From: Streptomyces spectabilis
GTDB lineage: Bacteria > Actinomycetota > Actinomycetes > Streptomycetales > Streptomycetaceae
Direction: 5' to 3'
Length of the DNA stretch: 64,000 nt
Assembly (NCBI RefSeq): GCF_008704795.1
Contig: NZ_CP023690.1
Span: forward strand, 3,482,501-3,546,500
Part shown: piece after piece, positions 30,836 through 40,190 of the stretch
How the letters are laid out: each line of letters begins with the position of its first letter
Numbering within the stretch: position 1 is the stretch's first letter
The notes under the pieces: generated by a model
Databases searched by the model: none
Seen by the model: the letters and a program-made list of their open reading frames with translations, nothing else
What the model was told of the DNA's origin: nothing
Translations under genes and position numbers: made by a program

Positions 30836-31795
30836 GTGACCGCGATCCTGCGCATCCTGCTCCGCCGCATCGCCCTGCTCGTCCCGCTGCTGCTCGGCAT
30901 CGTCCTGTTCGTCTTCCTCGTCATGCGGTTCTCGGACGTCGACCCGGCGTCGGCGTTCTTCCAGGGCGCCAACCCGACCCCCGAGCAACTGCACCAGTTC
31001 CGCGAGGAGAACGGCCTGCTCGACCCGTTGCCGGTGCGGTACGTCGACTTCGTCGGCGATCTGCTCCACGGCGACATGGGCATCAGCGTCCTGACCCGCT
31101 CCGAGGTCGTCGACCAGGTCACCACGGCCCTGCCCCTGACGATGCAGCTCACCTTCCTCGGCCTCGGCATCGCCGTCGTCGTCTCGCTGCTGCTCGGCGT
31201 GACCGCCGCGATCTACCGCGACCGGCTGCCCGACCAGATCGTCCGCGTGGTCTCCCTGACCGGCGTCGCCGCGCCCGGCTTCTGGCTGGCCCTGCTGATG
31301 ATCCAGTACCTGGCCGTGGACCTGGGCTGGTTCCCGACCGGCGGCTACATCAACCCCAACGACTCCTTCACCGGCTGGCTCAAGACGATGACGCTGCCCG
31401 CGCTCGCCCTGTCCCTGCCGGTGGCCGCGCAGATGACCCGCATCATCCGCACCGCCGTCGTCGAGGAGCTCGACAAGGACTACGTCCGCACCGCCATCGG
31501 CAGCGGCCTGCCGCCCGTCGTGGTCGTCGGCCGCAACGTCCTGCGCAACGCCCTCATCAACCCGCTCACCGTGCTCGGACTGCGCGTCGGCTATCTGCTC
31601 GGCGGCGCCGTCGTCATCGAGACGATCTTCTCCCTGCCCGGCATGGGCAAGCTGATGATCGACGCCGTGAAGAACGGCGACCCCGCCGTCGTGCAGGGCG
31701 TCGTCATCACCACCGCCGTCGGCTTCGTCGTGGTGAACCTCGTCATCGACATCCTCTACCTCCTGGTCAACCCGCGCCTGAGGGGAACCTCCTGA
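30836..31795 (+). CDS. Dpp/Opp-type ABC transporter permease (DppB-like)
   Basis: 319 residues with six membrane helices. The N-terminal segment LLRRIALLVPLLLGIVLFVFLVMRF is typical of DppB, and the ATPase-contact (EAA) loop reads KDYVRTAIGSGLPPVVVVGRNVLRNALINPL. GTG 30836 follows GAGGAG. Its TGA overlaps the ATG of the next gene by one base. Forms the translocation channel with the permease half of the following fusion protein. Confidence 0.93.
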   Translation: MTAILRILLRRIALLVPLLLGIVLFVFLVMRFSDVDPASAFFQGANPTPEQLHQFREENGLLDPLPVRYVDFVGDLLHGDMGISVLTRSEVVDQVTTALPLTMQLTFLGLGIAVVVSLLLGVTAAIYRDRLPDQIVRVVSLTGVAAPGFWLALLMIQYLAVDLGWFPTGGYINPNDSFTGWLKTMTLPALALSLPVAAQMTRIIRTAVVEELDKDYVRTAIGSGLPPVVVVGRNVLRNALINPLTVLGLRVGYLLGGAVVIETIFSLPGMGKLMIDAVKNGDPAVVQGVVITTAVGFVVVNLVIDILYLLVNPRLRGTS

Positions 31796-33858
31796 TGCTG
31801 TTCGCCTCGCGCAAGGCGCTGACCGAGAAGCTCGCCCGGCCGGGCCTTCGCCTGAAGTCGCTGCGCAAGCTGCCCGTCCTGTCGCGGATCGCGGTCGGCG
31901 TCCTCGCCGTCGTCGTCCTCGTCGCCCTGTTCGCGCCGCTGCTCGCCCCGCACGACCCGCTCGCACAGGAGTCCCTCGTGGGCGGCACCGGAGCCCCCTC
32001 CGCCGACCACTGGATGGGCCAGGACAGCCTCGGCCGCGACATCCTCAGCCGGCTCATGTACGGCGCCCGCTGGTCGCTCGCCATCGGGCTCGGCGCGACC
32101 GTGCTCGCCCTCACCGTCGGCGCCGTCATCGGGGCGGTCGCGGCAACCTCCCGCAAGGCCGTGGACGAAACGCTCATGCGGGTCCTCGACGTCGTCATGG
32201 CGTTCCCCGGCATCGCGCTCGCCGCCGTCCTCGTCGCCGTGTTCGGCGGCGGCCTCACCGTCCTCATCTGCGCGATCGCGTTCCTGTTCACCCCGCCCAT
32301 CGCCCGTGTCGTACGCGCCAACGTCCTGGACCAGTACAGCGAGGACTACGTCACCGCCGAGCGCGTCGTCGGCGCCCGCACCCCGCACATCCTCATCAAG
32401 CACGTCGCCATCAACTGCGCCGCGCCCGTCCTCGTCTTCTGCACCGTGCAGGTCGCCGAGGCCGTCGTCTTCGAGGCCTCGCTCTCCTTCATCGGCGCGG
32501 GCGTCCGGCCCCCCGACCCGTCCTGGGGCAGCGTCATCGCCGACGGTAAGAACATGGTGCTCATCGGCGGCTGGTGGGCGACGGTCTTCCCCGGCCTCCT
32601 GATGCTCCTGACCGTCCTGTCCCTGAACGTCCTGTCCGAAGGCGTGTCCGACGCCTGGGCCGCGCCCTCGGGCCGCGAGGTCGACCAGGGCCGCGCCAAG
32701 GACAGGGTCGAGACCCCCGAGCCCGGCAGCGGCGAGGTCCTCGAACTGCCGGGGCTCGGCGACGCCGCCGCCCGCCTGCGCGCCCGCGCCCGGCCGCTGC
32801 CCGAGGGCCCGCCCGTCCTGAACGTGCGGGACCTGGCCATCGGCTTCGAGGCCCGGCACGCGGGCGTCGACATCGTCGACGGCATCAGCTTCCAGGTGCG
32901 GCCCGGCGAAGTCCTCGGCCTCGTCGGCGAGTCCGGCTGCGGCAAGTCCCTCACCGCCCTGACCGTCATGGGCCTGATGCCCAAGGGCGCCCGCGTCCGC
33001 GGCCACGTCACCTTCGACGGCCAGGAACTGATCGGTCTGCCCATGCGGGCCCGGCGCCGGCTCCTCGGCCACGACATGGCGATGATCTACCAGGACGCCC
33101 TGTCATCCCTGAACCCGGCGATGACCGTACGCGCCCAGCTCAAGCAGGTCGTGCGGCGCGGCGGCCACCGCAGCCCCGCCGAGCTGCTCGCCCTCGTGGG
33201 CCTCGACCCGGACCGCACGCTGCGCAGCTATCCGCACGAGCTGTCCGGCGGCCAGCGCCAGCGCGTGCTCATCGCGATGGCCCTGTCCCGCGACCCGAAG
33301 CTGATCGTCGCGGACGAGCCCACCACCGCCCTGGACGTCACCGTGCAGGCGCAGGTCATCCAGCTCCTCCTGCGGCTCCGCGCCGAGCTGGGCTTCGCGC
33401 TGATCCTGGTCTCCCACGACCTGGCGCTGGTCGCGGACGTGACCGACCGCGTCGCGGTGATGTACGGCGGCCAGATCGTCGAGACCGGCGTCACCGCGGA
33501 CCTGGTGGAGTACCCCACCCACCACTACACGCGCGGCCTGCTCGGCTCCGTGCTCTCCCTGGAGTCCGCCGCCGAACGCCTCACCCAGATCAAGGGCGTG
33601 GTCCCCTCGCCCGCCGACTTCCCCGCCGGGTGCCGCTTCGCCGACCGCTGCCCGCTCGCGGACGAACTGTGCCGCACGACGGCACCGGAACTCCTGGGCG
33701 TGCCCGACCACAGGACGGCCTGCCACCACCCGGCCCTGGCCCCCCACGAGCCCGCGGCACGGGAGCGCCCCGAAGGGGCGCGGGGAACTGCGCGACCAGC
33801 CACAGACGGCCCGCAGCCGCCCGGAACACGGGAAGGAATCGCCCATGACGCCCGCTGA
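31795..33858 (+). CDS. ABC transporter fusion: DppC-like permease joined to DppD-like ATPase
   Basis: 687 residues. Residues 1 to about 295 form a DppC permease, with LFAPLLAPHDP, WMGQDSLGRDILSR, and the EAA loop EDYVTAERVVGARTPHILIKHV. A linker of about 45 residues follows. Residues from about 340 form the ATPase: Walker A GESGCGKS, Q-loop IYQDALSSLNPAM, signature LSGGQRQRV, Walker B LIVADEP, switch SHD, and the oligopeptide C-terminal CRFADRCPLADELC cysteine motif (iron-sulfur or structural). The last ~30 codons contain dispersed repeat copy 2, giving a low-complexity tail that probably does not belong to the ancestral protein. Confidence 0.94.
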   Translation: MLFASRKALTEKLARPGLRLKSLRKLPVLSRIAVGVLAVVVLVALFAPLLAPHDPLAQESLVGGTGAPSADHWMGQDSLGRDILSRLMYGARWSLAIGLGATVLALTVGAVIGAVAATSRKAVDETLMRVLDVVMAFPGIALAAVLVAVFGGGLTVLICAIAFLFTPPIARVVRANVLDQYSEDYVTAERVVGARTPHILIKHVAINCAAPVLVFCTVQVAEAVVFEASLSFIGAGVRPPDPSWGSVIADGKNMVLIGGWWATVFPGLLMLLTVLSLNVLSEGVSDAWAAPSGREVDQGRAKDRVETPEPGSGEVLELPGLGDAAARLRARARPLPEGPPVLNVRDLAIGFEARHAGVDIVDGISFQVRPGEVLGLVGESGCGKSLTALTVMGLMPKGARVRGHVTFDGQELIGLPMRARRRLLGHDMAMIYQDALSSLNPAMTVRAQLKQVVRRGGHRSPAELLALVGLDPDRTLRSYPHELSGGQRQRVLIAMALSRDPKLIVADEPTTALDVTVQAQVIQLLLRLRAELGFALILVSHDLALVADVTDRVAVMYGGQIVETGVTADLVEYPTHHYTRGLLGSVLSLESAAERLTQIKGVVPSPADFPAGCRFADRCPLADELCRTTAPELLGVPDHRTACHHPALAPHEPAARERPEGARGTARPATDGPQPPGTREGIAHDAR
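33775..33801 (+). repeat. Dispersed repeat, copy 2, inside a coding region
   Basis: Same 27-nt core as copies 1 and 3. The match to copy 3 extends to 52 nt (33765-33816) with one mismatch and includes the stem GCGCCCC-GAA-GGGGCGC. Here it is translated as part of the C-terminal tail of the permease-ATPase fusion and also lies 29 nt before the next start codon. Confidence 0.9.
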
Positions 33859-34930
33859 GGCGCCGCCGCCAGAACTCGTCGCGCTGCGCGACGCGCACGT
33901 CGTGCACAAGGCCCGCACCGGCGGAGTCTTCTCCCGCGACAAGGTGTACGCGCTCACCGGCGCCGACCTGACCATCGCCCCCGGCGAAACCGTCGGCGTC
34001 GTCGGCGAGTCCGGCTGCGGCAAGTCGACCCTCGCCCAGGTGCTCGTCGGCATCCAGCGCCCCACGGCGGGCACCGTCGAGTACCGCGGCCGGGACCTGT
34101 GGCGGATGACGCCTCCGGAGCGCCGCACCACCATCGGCAGCGACACCGCCATGATCTTCCAGGACCCCTCGACGGCCCTGAACCGGCGCCTGCCCGTGCG
34201 CCAGATCCTGCGCGACCCGCTCGACGTCCACCGACGCGGCAAACCGGCCCAACGGGAAGAGCGCGTAAGGGAGTTGATGAGCCTGGTCGGCCTGCCGACG
34301 GCGCTCGCGGACGGCCTGCCGGGCCAGCTCTCGGGCGGCCAGCGCCAACGCGTCGCGATCGCCCGGGCGTTGGCCCTCGAACCCGAGCTCGTCGTGGCCG
34401 ACGAGCCCACCAGCGCCCTGGACGTCTCCGTCCGCGCCCAGATCCTCAACCTCCTGCTCGACCTGAAGGAACGCCTCGGCCTGGCCCTGGTGTTCGTCTC
34501 CCACGACATCCAGACCGTCCGCCGGATGAGCGACCGGGTGATCACCATGTATCTGGGGCGGATCGTCGAGGAGGCGCCCGCCGCCGACATCCTCGACCAG
34601 GCCCGGCACCCCTACACCCGCGCCCTGTTCTCCGCCACGCCCGGCCTCCTGGACCCCATCGACCCCATCCCGCTCGTCGGCCCCGTCCCCTCGGCCACCC
34701 GGCCGCCCAGCGGGTGCCCCTTCCGGACACGCTGCTGGAAGGCGGACGACGCGTGCGCGGCCGCCATGCCGGACACTACGGAGGAGGGGTCGGCGCACCG
34801 CTTCCGGTGCCACCACCCCGTGCCGGCGGGCGAGACCACGCGCGACCTGGTCAGCCAGTCGACCGAGGCCTCGCAGCCGGCATCCACCGCGACGGCCGCC
34901 GCCACGGCCACGTCCAAGGAGGCTCCATGA
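33845..34930 (+). CDS. Dpp/Opp-type ABC transporter ATPase (DppF-like)
   Basis: 361 residues. Walker A GESGCGKST, Q-loop IFQDPSTALNRRLP, signature LSGGQRQRVA, Walker B LVVADEP, switch FVSHD, and C-terminal CPFRTRCWKADDAC oligopeptide motif. ATG 33845 lies inside the end of the previous gene (14-nt overlap), preceded by GGAAGG. Pairs with the ATPase half of the fusion. A proline/alanine/threonine-rich tail ends at the ATG of the aldolase gene (ATGA overlap). Confidence 0.94.
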   Translation: MTPAEAPPPELVALRDAHVVHKARTGGVFSRDKVYALTGADLTIAPGETVGVVGESGCGKSTLAQVLVGIQRPTAGTVEYRGRDLWRMTPPERRTTIGSDTAMIFQDPSTALNRRLPVRQILRDPLDVHRRGKPAQREERVRELMSLVGLPTALADGLPGQLSGGQRQRVAIARALALEPELVVADEPTSALDVSVRAQILNLLLDLKERLGLALVFVSHDIQTVRRMSDRVITMYLGRIVEEAPAADILDQARHPYTRALFSATPGLLDPIDPIPLVGPVPSATRPPSGCPFRTRCWKADDACAAAMPDTTEEGSAHRFRCHHPVPAGETTRDLVSQSTEASQPASTATAAATATSKEAP

Positions 34931-35850
34931 CCGCACTCCCCACCCTGTTGACCGGTGTCGTCCCGCCCGTCTGCACCCCTCTGACGCCGGACAACGAGGT
35001 GGACGTCGCCTCGCTCGAACGCCTGGTGGACCACCTGGTCGGCGCGGGCGTGGACGCCCTGTTCGTCCTCGGCTCGTCGTCGGAGGCGGCGTACCTCCCG
35101 GACGGCCACCGCAGGACCGTCGTGTCCACGGTCGTGCGCCACGCGGGCGGTCAGCTGCCCGTCCTCGCCGGGGCCATCGACATGACGACGCTGCGCGTCC
35201 TGGACCACGTGCGGGACGCGGCCGACGCGGGTGCCGACGGCGTCGTCGTGACCGCGCCCTTCTACACCCGCACCCACCCCGCCGAGATCGCCCGGCACTA
35301 CCGGCTCGTCGCCGAGCGCGGCGGCCTGCCCGTCTTCGCGTACGACCTGCCCGTCTCGGTGCACACCAAGCTGGACGCCGACCTCGTCCTCGACCTCGCA
35401 GCCGACGGCACCCTGGCCGGCCTCAAGGACTCCAGCGGCGACGACGGCGGCCTGCGCCGCGTGATCCTCGGCGCGCCGCCCGCCTTCAGCGTCCTGACCG
35501 GCTCGGAACTGACGGTCGACTCCGCCCTGGCGATGGGCGCGCACGGCGTGGTCCCCGGCCTCGGCAACGTCGACCCCGACGGCTACGTCCGCCTCTACCG
35601 CGCGGCCCGCGCCGGGGACCGGGACGGCGCCCGCGCCGAACAGGAGCGCCTGTGCGCCCTGTTCGGCATGACCGAGACCGGCTCCCCGGCCCGCATGGGC
35701 CGCAGCTCCTCCAGTCTCGGCGCCTTCAAGGCCGCCCTCCACCTCCGCGGCGTCATCGCCCACCCCACCACGGCGGTGCCCCAGATCCCCCTCTCCCCGG
35801 AGGACGTGGAGCGCGTGGGCAAGCACCTGGCGACGGCGGGGCTGCTGTAG
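34927..35850 (+). CDS. DapA/NanA-family aldolase or lyase
   Basis: 307-residue TIM-barrel class I aldolase of the dihydrodipicolinate synthase superfamily. Schiff-base Lys in LAGLKDSSGD and catalytic Tyr in FAYDLP are present; GSSSEAAYL replaces the usual GTTGE loop, so 2-oxo acid specificity probably differs from true DapA. ATG 34927 overlaps the preceding stop. Its position at the end of a Dpp-type uptake operon divergent from beta-galactosidase suggests breakdown of a sugar acid such as a sialic-acid-like or 2-keto-3-deoxy compound; family members also include N-acetylneuraminate lyase. Six nt from the convergent response regulator. Confidence 0.92.
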   Translation: MTALPTLLTGVVPPVCTPLTPDNEVDVASLERLVDHLVGAGVDALFVLGSSSEAAYLPDGHRRTVVSTVVRHAGGQLPVLAGAIDMTTLRVLDHVRDAADAGADGVVVTAPFYTRTHPAEIARHYRLVAERGGLPVFAYDLPVSVHTKLDADLVLDLAADGTLAGLKDSSGDDGGLRRVILGAPPAFSVLTGSELTVDSALAMGAHGVVPGLGNVDPDGYVRLYRAARAGDRDGARAEQERLCALFGMTETGSPARMGRSSSSLGAFKAALHLRGVIAHPTTAVPQIPLSPEDVERVGKHLATAGLL

Positions 35851-35856
35851 GCGCCC

Positions 35857-36537
35857 TCAGCCGCCCGGTGTGACGAGGCCCGCCTCGTAGGCGGTGATGA
35901 CCAGTTGGGCGCGGTCGCGGGCGGTGAGCTTGCCCATGATGCGGCTGACGTGGGTCTTGGCCGTGAGGGGGCTGAGCCCCAGGGTCTCCGCCACCTCCGT
36001 GTTGTTCAGGCCTCGGGCGACCAGGGTGAGGACCTGGCGCTCGCGGTCGGAGAGGGCGGCCAGCGAGCGGGGCGCGGGGTCCGCGCCGCCGGGGGTCTCC
36101 GGCTGGCGCAGGACGCGGGCGATGAGGCGGCCCGTCGGGCCCGGGGACAGCAGGGACTCGCCCGCCGCCACCGTGCGGATCGCGTCCAGGAGCTCGGCCG
36201 GCTTGGTGTCCTTGACGAGGAAGCCGGACGCCCCGGCCCGCAGCGCCTCGACGACGTGCTCGTCGGTGTCGTACGTGGTGAGCATGAGGACCTTCACCCC
36301 GGCGAGGTCCTCGTCGGCGGCGATGAGGCGCGTCGCCTCGATCCCGTCGAGGTCGGGCATGCGGACGTCCATGACGACGAGGTCCGCGCGCCGGGCGCGG
36401 GCCAGTTCGACGGCCTCGCGGCCGGTGCCCGCCTGGGCCACGACATCCATGTCGGGCGCGGACTCGACGAGCATCGCGAACGCGGCGCGCACGAGGGCCT
36501 GGTCGTCGGCGAGGAGCACGCGGATCCTCCGCGTCAC
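35857..36537 (-). CDS. NarL/LuxR-type response regulator
   Basis: 226 residues. Receiver domain with phospho-acceptor Asp57 in VVMDVRMPD, conserved Thr (MLTTYD) and Lys (FLVKDT). Output LuxR helix-turn-helix LSDRERQVLTLVARGLNNTEVAETLGLSPLTAKTHVSRIMGKL. The start overlaps the histidine kinase stop (ATGA), so the two are co-translated. Likely controls its own operon, which includes an MMPL exporter gene upstream. Convergent with the aldolase gene. Confidence 0.95.
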   Translation of the reverse strand: MTRRIRVLLADDQALVRAAFAMLVESAPDMDVVAQAGTGREAVELARARRADLVVMDVRMPDLDGIEATRLIAADEDLAGVKVLMLTTYDTDEHVVEALRAGASGFLVKDTKPAELLDAIRTVAAGESLLSPGPTGRLIARVLRQPETPGGADPAPRSLAALSDRERQVLTLVARGLNNTEVAETLGLSPLTAKTHVSRIMGKLTARDRAQLVITAYEAGLVTPGG

Positions 36538-37844
36538 CGCCCCGCCACCTCCCCGGCAGCCGTCGACTCCCGTGTGACCAGCGGTAGTTCCGCCACCACT
36601 TCGAACCCCCGTCCGTCGCGCGGACCGGCCTCCAGCGTCCCGCCGACGCTGCGTGCCCGCTCCCGCATCCCGATGATGCCGAACCCGGGCGCGGCCCGCG
36701 CGGCGGGGGGTGCGGCCGCCCCGGTGCCGTCGTCGGTCACGGACACGCGCAGGGTGCCGTCGCGCTCCCCCATCGCCACGCGCACGGCGAGGCCGGGGCC
36801 GCCGTGCCGGACGGCGTTGGTCAGGGCCTCCTGCACGATGCGGTAGGCCGCCGCCCCGACCACGGGCGGCACCGCGGCCACCTCCGCGAGGGCGAGCTCG
36901 ACCTCGGCGCCCGCGGTACGGGCCGCCCCCGCGAGGTCGCCGATGCCGTCGATGCCGGGCAGCGGGCCGCGGTACTCGTCGGCCGCGTCGCCCGACTCGG
37001 GCCCGGAGCGCAGCACTTCGAGGGTCGCGCGGAGTTCGCCGCGCGCGGCGCGGCAGGTGTCGGCGATGTCGTCGAGGGCACCGGCGATGGCCGCCCGGTC
37101 GAGCCGCTCAGGGTCGGCGGCGAGCACGTGCGCGGCCACCGACGTCTGCACGCCGACGAGCGTGATGCTGTGCGCGAGCAGGTCGTGCAGATCGCGGGCG
37201 ACCCGCAGCCGCTCCTCGGCGACACGGCGCCGCGCCTCCTCCTCGCGGGTGCGCTCGGCCCGCTCGGCGCGCTCGACGACGGAGGCGATGTACTGCCGAT
37301 GGACGCGTACGTACGTACCGAAGAGCAGCACGGCGACGATCCAGCCCGAGATCCGCAGGATCTCCTCGACCTGTTTGGGGCCGATGCTCGCGTTCACCAC
37401 GAGGGTGATGCCGACGACGACGAGCCCGGTGACGAGGGCCCGGCGCGGGCGTCCGGACACGGCCACGGTGTAGAGGGCGACCATGCCGACGGGGATCGCG
37501 GTGGTGTGCGGGTAGTCGACCGCGTGGTACGGCGCGACGAGGGCGATCGTCGCGAGCAGCACGGGCATGGGGTGGCGGCGGCGCCAGACGAGCGGTACGT
37601 GCGCGGCCAGGAGCAGCGTCCAGCCGAGCAGGTCCAGGGAGCGGCTGCCGTCGGCCGCCACGAAGCCGAGGACCACGTCGCCCACGGCGAGGAACAGGGC
37701 GAACAGCGCGTCGTCCCGCAGCGCGCGCCGCGTCCCGGGCGCGGCGCCGGAGAACGGCCACCACGGGCGTGAGGCGGAGGGGAGGTACGGCACGTCGGCG
37801 GATCCCCCTTCCGGCGGACACGGGTCGGCTGTCGCGGTGTCCAT
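36534..37844 (-). CDS. Sensor histidine kinase (HisKA_3 type)
   Basis: 436 residues. N-terminal half has four or five hydrophobic helices, with almost no extracytoplasmic domain. It is followed by the coiled segment RAERAERTREEEARRRVAEERLRVARDLHDLLAHSI, where His220 is the phospho-acceptor, then a HATPase_c domain with EALTNAVRHG and FGIIGMRERARSVGG. This short-sensing-loop type often detects membrane stress. Located 69 nt downstream of the MMPL gene with a terminator between, and overlapping the response regulator. Confidence 0.94.
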   Translation of the reverse strand: MDTATADPCPPEGGSADVPYLPSASRPWWPFSGAAPGTRRALRDDALFALFLAVGDVVLGFVAADGSRSLDLLGWTLLLAAHVPLVWRRRHPMPVLLATIALVAPYHAVDYPHTTAIPVGMVALYTVAVSGRPRRALVTGLVVVGITLVVNASIGPKQVEEILRISGWIVAVLLFGTYVRVHRQYIASVVERAERAERTREEEARRRVAEERLRVARDLHDLLAHSITLVGVQTSVAAHVLAADPERLDRAAIAGALDDIADTCRAARGELRATLEVLRSGPESGDAADEYRGPLPGIDGIGDLAGAARTAGAEVELALAEVAAVPPVVGAAAYRIVQEALTNAVRHGGPGLAVRVAMGERDGTLRVSVTDDGTGAAAPPAARAAPGFGIIGMRERARSVGGTLEAGPRDGRGFEVVAELPLVTRESTAAGEVAGR

Positions 37845-37868
37845 GGTGCGACCCCATCATCCAGGAAG

Positions 37869-37899
37869 GCGGCGCCCCTCCGGCAGGGAGGGGCGCCGC
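37869..37899 (-). terminator. Hairpin downstream of the MMPL gene
   Basis: Perfect 13-bp stem, GCGGCGCCCCTCC (37869-37881) with GGAGGGGCGCCGC (37887-37899), 5-nt loop GGCAG. It lies 14 nt past the MMPL stop and 24 nt before the histidine kinase start, so it may give partial termination within the MMPL-kinase-regulator run. Confidence 0.8.
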
Positions 37900-37913
37900 G
37901 AGGTGCGTACGGC

Positions 37914-40010
37914 TCAGCGGACGGCGGTCAGTTCGGGCTCGTCCCGCGCCGGCGGGGCGGGGGTGCGGGGGCGCCGTGACAGCGGTCCCGGCCACCACAC
38001 CTTGTCCCCGAGGGCCAGGCTCGCGGACGTCACCAGGTACGTACGGACCAGGAAGGTGTCCAGGAGCACGCCGACGGCGATGACGAAGCCCAGCTCGACG
38101 AGTTGCACCATCGGCATGTTGGTCAGGACCGCGAAGGTCGCGGCGAGGACGAGGCCCGCGGAGGCGATCACGCCGCCCGTGGTGCGCAGCGCGGTGAGCG
38201 CGGCGGCGCCGGTCTCCGCCCCCTCCAGGCACTCCTCGCGCATGCGGTGCATGAGGAAGATGCCGTAGTCGACGCCGAGGGCGACGAGGAAGACGAAGGA
38301 GAGCAGGCCGAGTCCCGGGTCGGTGCCCTCGAAGCCGAAGAGCGGTTCGAAGACGAGGCCCCCGATGCCGAGGGACGCGCCCCACACCGCGACGACCGCG
38401 AGGAGCAGCAGGAGCGGCGCGACGAGGCTGCGCAGGAGTGCGACGAGGACGAGGAGCACGGCGGCGAGGACGATCGGCACGACGACCAGGCGGTCGCGGG
38501 CGTTGGTGTCCTTGAGGTCGAGCTGTTCGGCGCTCGGCCCGCCGACGTACGCCCCTCGCGGGTCGAGCTCGTCGCGCAGGGCCTCGATGGTCGCGGTCTC
38601 GGCGGAGGTCTGCGGCGGAGCCTTGGCGACCACCGAGAGCTCCGTCCACTTCTCGGCGGTGCGGCCGCGTTCGGCGCTGTCGACCCCGGGCACGGACCGG
38701 GCGCGGTCGAGGAGTCGATCGGCATCGGCCGTCGGCACGATGACGTTGATGGGCTGGGTGCCGCGTTCCGGATAGGCGGTGGCGAGGGTCTCCATCGCGG
38801 CGATGGAGTCGGGCTTGCTGGTGAAGGAGTCCTCCTGCTTGAGGTTGCCGGGCAGGTTGAACGCGCCGAGGGCGAGCGCGCCGAGCAGCACGGCCCCGGC
38901 GCCGAGGACGGCCAGCGGCCTGCGCCCGGCGGACGAGCCCATGGACGCGAACAGCGAGCGCCGCTTCTTGGGCTCGCTGCCGAAGGCGGGCACGATCGGC
39001 CAGAACACCCGGCGGCCGAGCACGACGAGCAGCGGCGGCAGGAGCGTCAGCATGGCGACCAGTGCGGAGAGGACGCCGACCGCGCCCAACGGGCCCATGC
39101 CGCGGCTGGAGTTGAGGTCGGCGGCGAGCAGGCAGAACAGACCCGCGGCGACGGTGCCGGAGGAGGCGAGCACGGCGGGGCCGCAGCCGCGCAGGGCGGC
39201 GGCCATGGCCTCGTCCGGCCGCTCGATGCGGCGGAGTTCCTCGCGGTAGCGGGCGACGATGAGCAGGGCGTAGTCGGTGCCCGCGCCGAAGACGAGGATC
39301 GTCATGATGCCGGAGCTCTGGCCGCTGACGGAGGTGCCGAAGGCCTGGTTGAGGCCGTAGGCGACGCCCATGGAGAGGAAGTTGGCGACGCCCGCGACGA
39401 CGAGCGGCACGAGCCACAGGAACGGGCTGCGGTAGATGAGGATCAGCAGGACCGCCACCACGGCGACGGTGGTGTAGAGCAGGGGCCCGTCGAGGGACTG
39501 GTAGACCTCGCTCGCGTCGGTGGCGAGCGCGCCGGACCCGCCGACGTCGGCGTCCAGGCCGCCCTCGCCCTTGACGACGTCCCGCACGTCGTTGACGAAG
39601 GCGTCCCGCTTCTCCTCGTCGATGCCCGGCGCGGTGCTCGCGACCGGGTACATCAGGGTGCTCCCGTCCTTCGACGCCACCCCCGTGGGCGTCGCGACGA
39701 GCTCGAACTGCCGGTCCAGGCTCCGCACTTGGGCCGACGCTGTCTTCCGGTCGGCCGCGGTGAGGCCGCCGTCGCGGTGGTAGACGAGCACCAGCTCGGT
39801 GGTCTCGCCGCCGGGCAGCCGCTCCTGGATCTTCGCGACCTGGGTGGAGTCGGCGCTCGCGGGCAGGTAGTCCACGGCCCGGTCCTTCTGGACGTCGCCG
39901 AGCTTCCCGGCGAACGGCCAGGCGAGCGCGAGCACGGCGACCCAGATGCCGAGCAGCACCCAGGGCACCGCACGTGGTCGTCGGCGCTTGGTGGTTGTCG
40001 CGGCCCCCAT
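37914..40010 (-). CDS. MMPL-family (RND) membrane transporter
   Basis: 698 residues with the duplicated RND layout: helix 1, a large extracytoplasmic loop, a block of five helices (about residues 170-370), then the same pattern again. Motifs: VDYLPASADSTQV, FGAGTDYALLIVARYREEL (the MMPL GxxxDY motif) and its second copy FLVALGVDYGIFLMHRMREE. Streptomyces MMPL proteins export lipids or secondary metabolites using the proton gradient. ATG 40010 has GGGAGG upstream; a longer frame to 40076 is not supported. Upstream of, and probably controlled by, the adjacent two-component system. Confidence 0.94.
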   Translation of the reverse strand: MGAATTTKRRRPRAVPWVLLGIWVAVLALAWPFAGKLGDVQKDRAVDYLPASADSTQVAKIQERLPGGETTELVLVYHRDGGLTAADRKTASAQVRSLDRQFELVATPTGVASKDGSTLMYPVASTAPGIDEEKRDAFVNDVRDVVKGEGGLDADVGGSGALATDASEVYQSLDGPLLYTTVAVVAVLLILIYRSPFLWLVPLVVAGVANFLSMGVAYGLNQAFGTSVSGQSSGIMTILVFGAGTDYALLIVARYREELRRIERPDEAMAAALRGCGPAVLASSGTVAAGLFCLLAADLNSSRGMGPLGAVGVLSALVAMLTLLPPLLVVLGRRVFWPIVPAFGSEPKKRRSLFASMGSSAGRRPLAVLGAGAVLLGALALGAFNLPGNLKQEDSFTSKPDSIAAMETLATAYPERGTQPINVIVPTADADRLLDRARSVPGVDSAERGRTAEKWTELSVVAKAPPQTSAETATIEALRDELDPRGAYVGGPSAEQLDLKDTNARDRLVVVPIVLAAVLLVLVALLRSLVAPLLLLLAVVAVWGASLGIGGLVFEPLFGFEGTDPGLGLLSFVFLVALGVDYGIFLMHRMREECLEGAETGAAALTALRTTGGVIASAGLVLAATFAVLTNMPMVQLVELGFVIAVGVLLDTFLVRTYLVTSASLALGDKVWWPGPLSRRPRTPAPPARDEPELTAVR

Positions 40011-40190
40011 CGGTGGGCCTCCCTCCCGTGACGGTCTCTGACGCCTTCCAGAGTTCCGTCGGCGGAGGGCCGACACGTCGGACGAGGGGGCGAGTTGGGC
40101 GTTACGCCCACGGGTGGCACGGGCCGGTGACTACTCCCCGGGGAGTAACGGCGGGGAGTACGGGAGGCCTCCCCTCAGGGAGCCGGGCGG

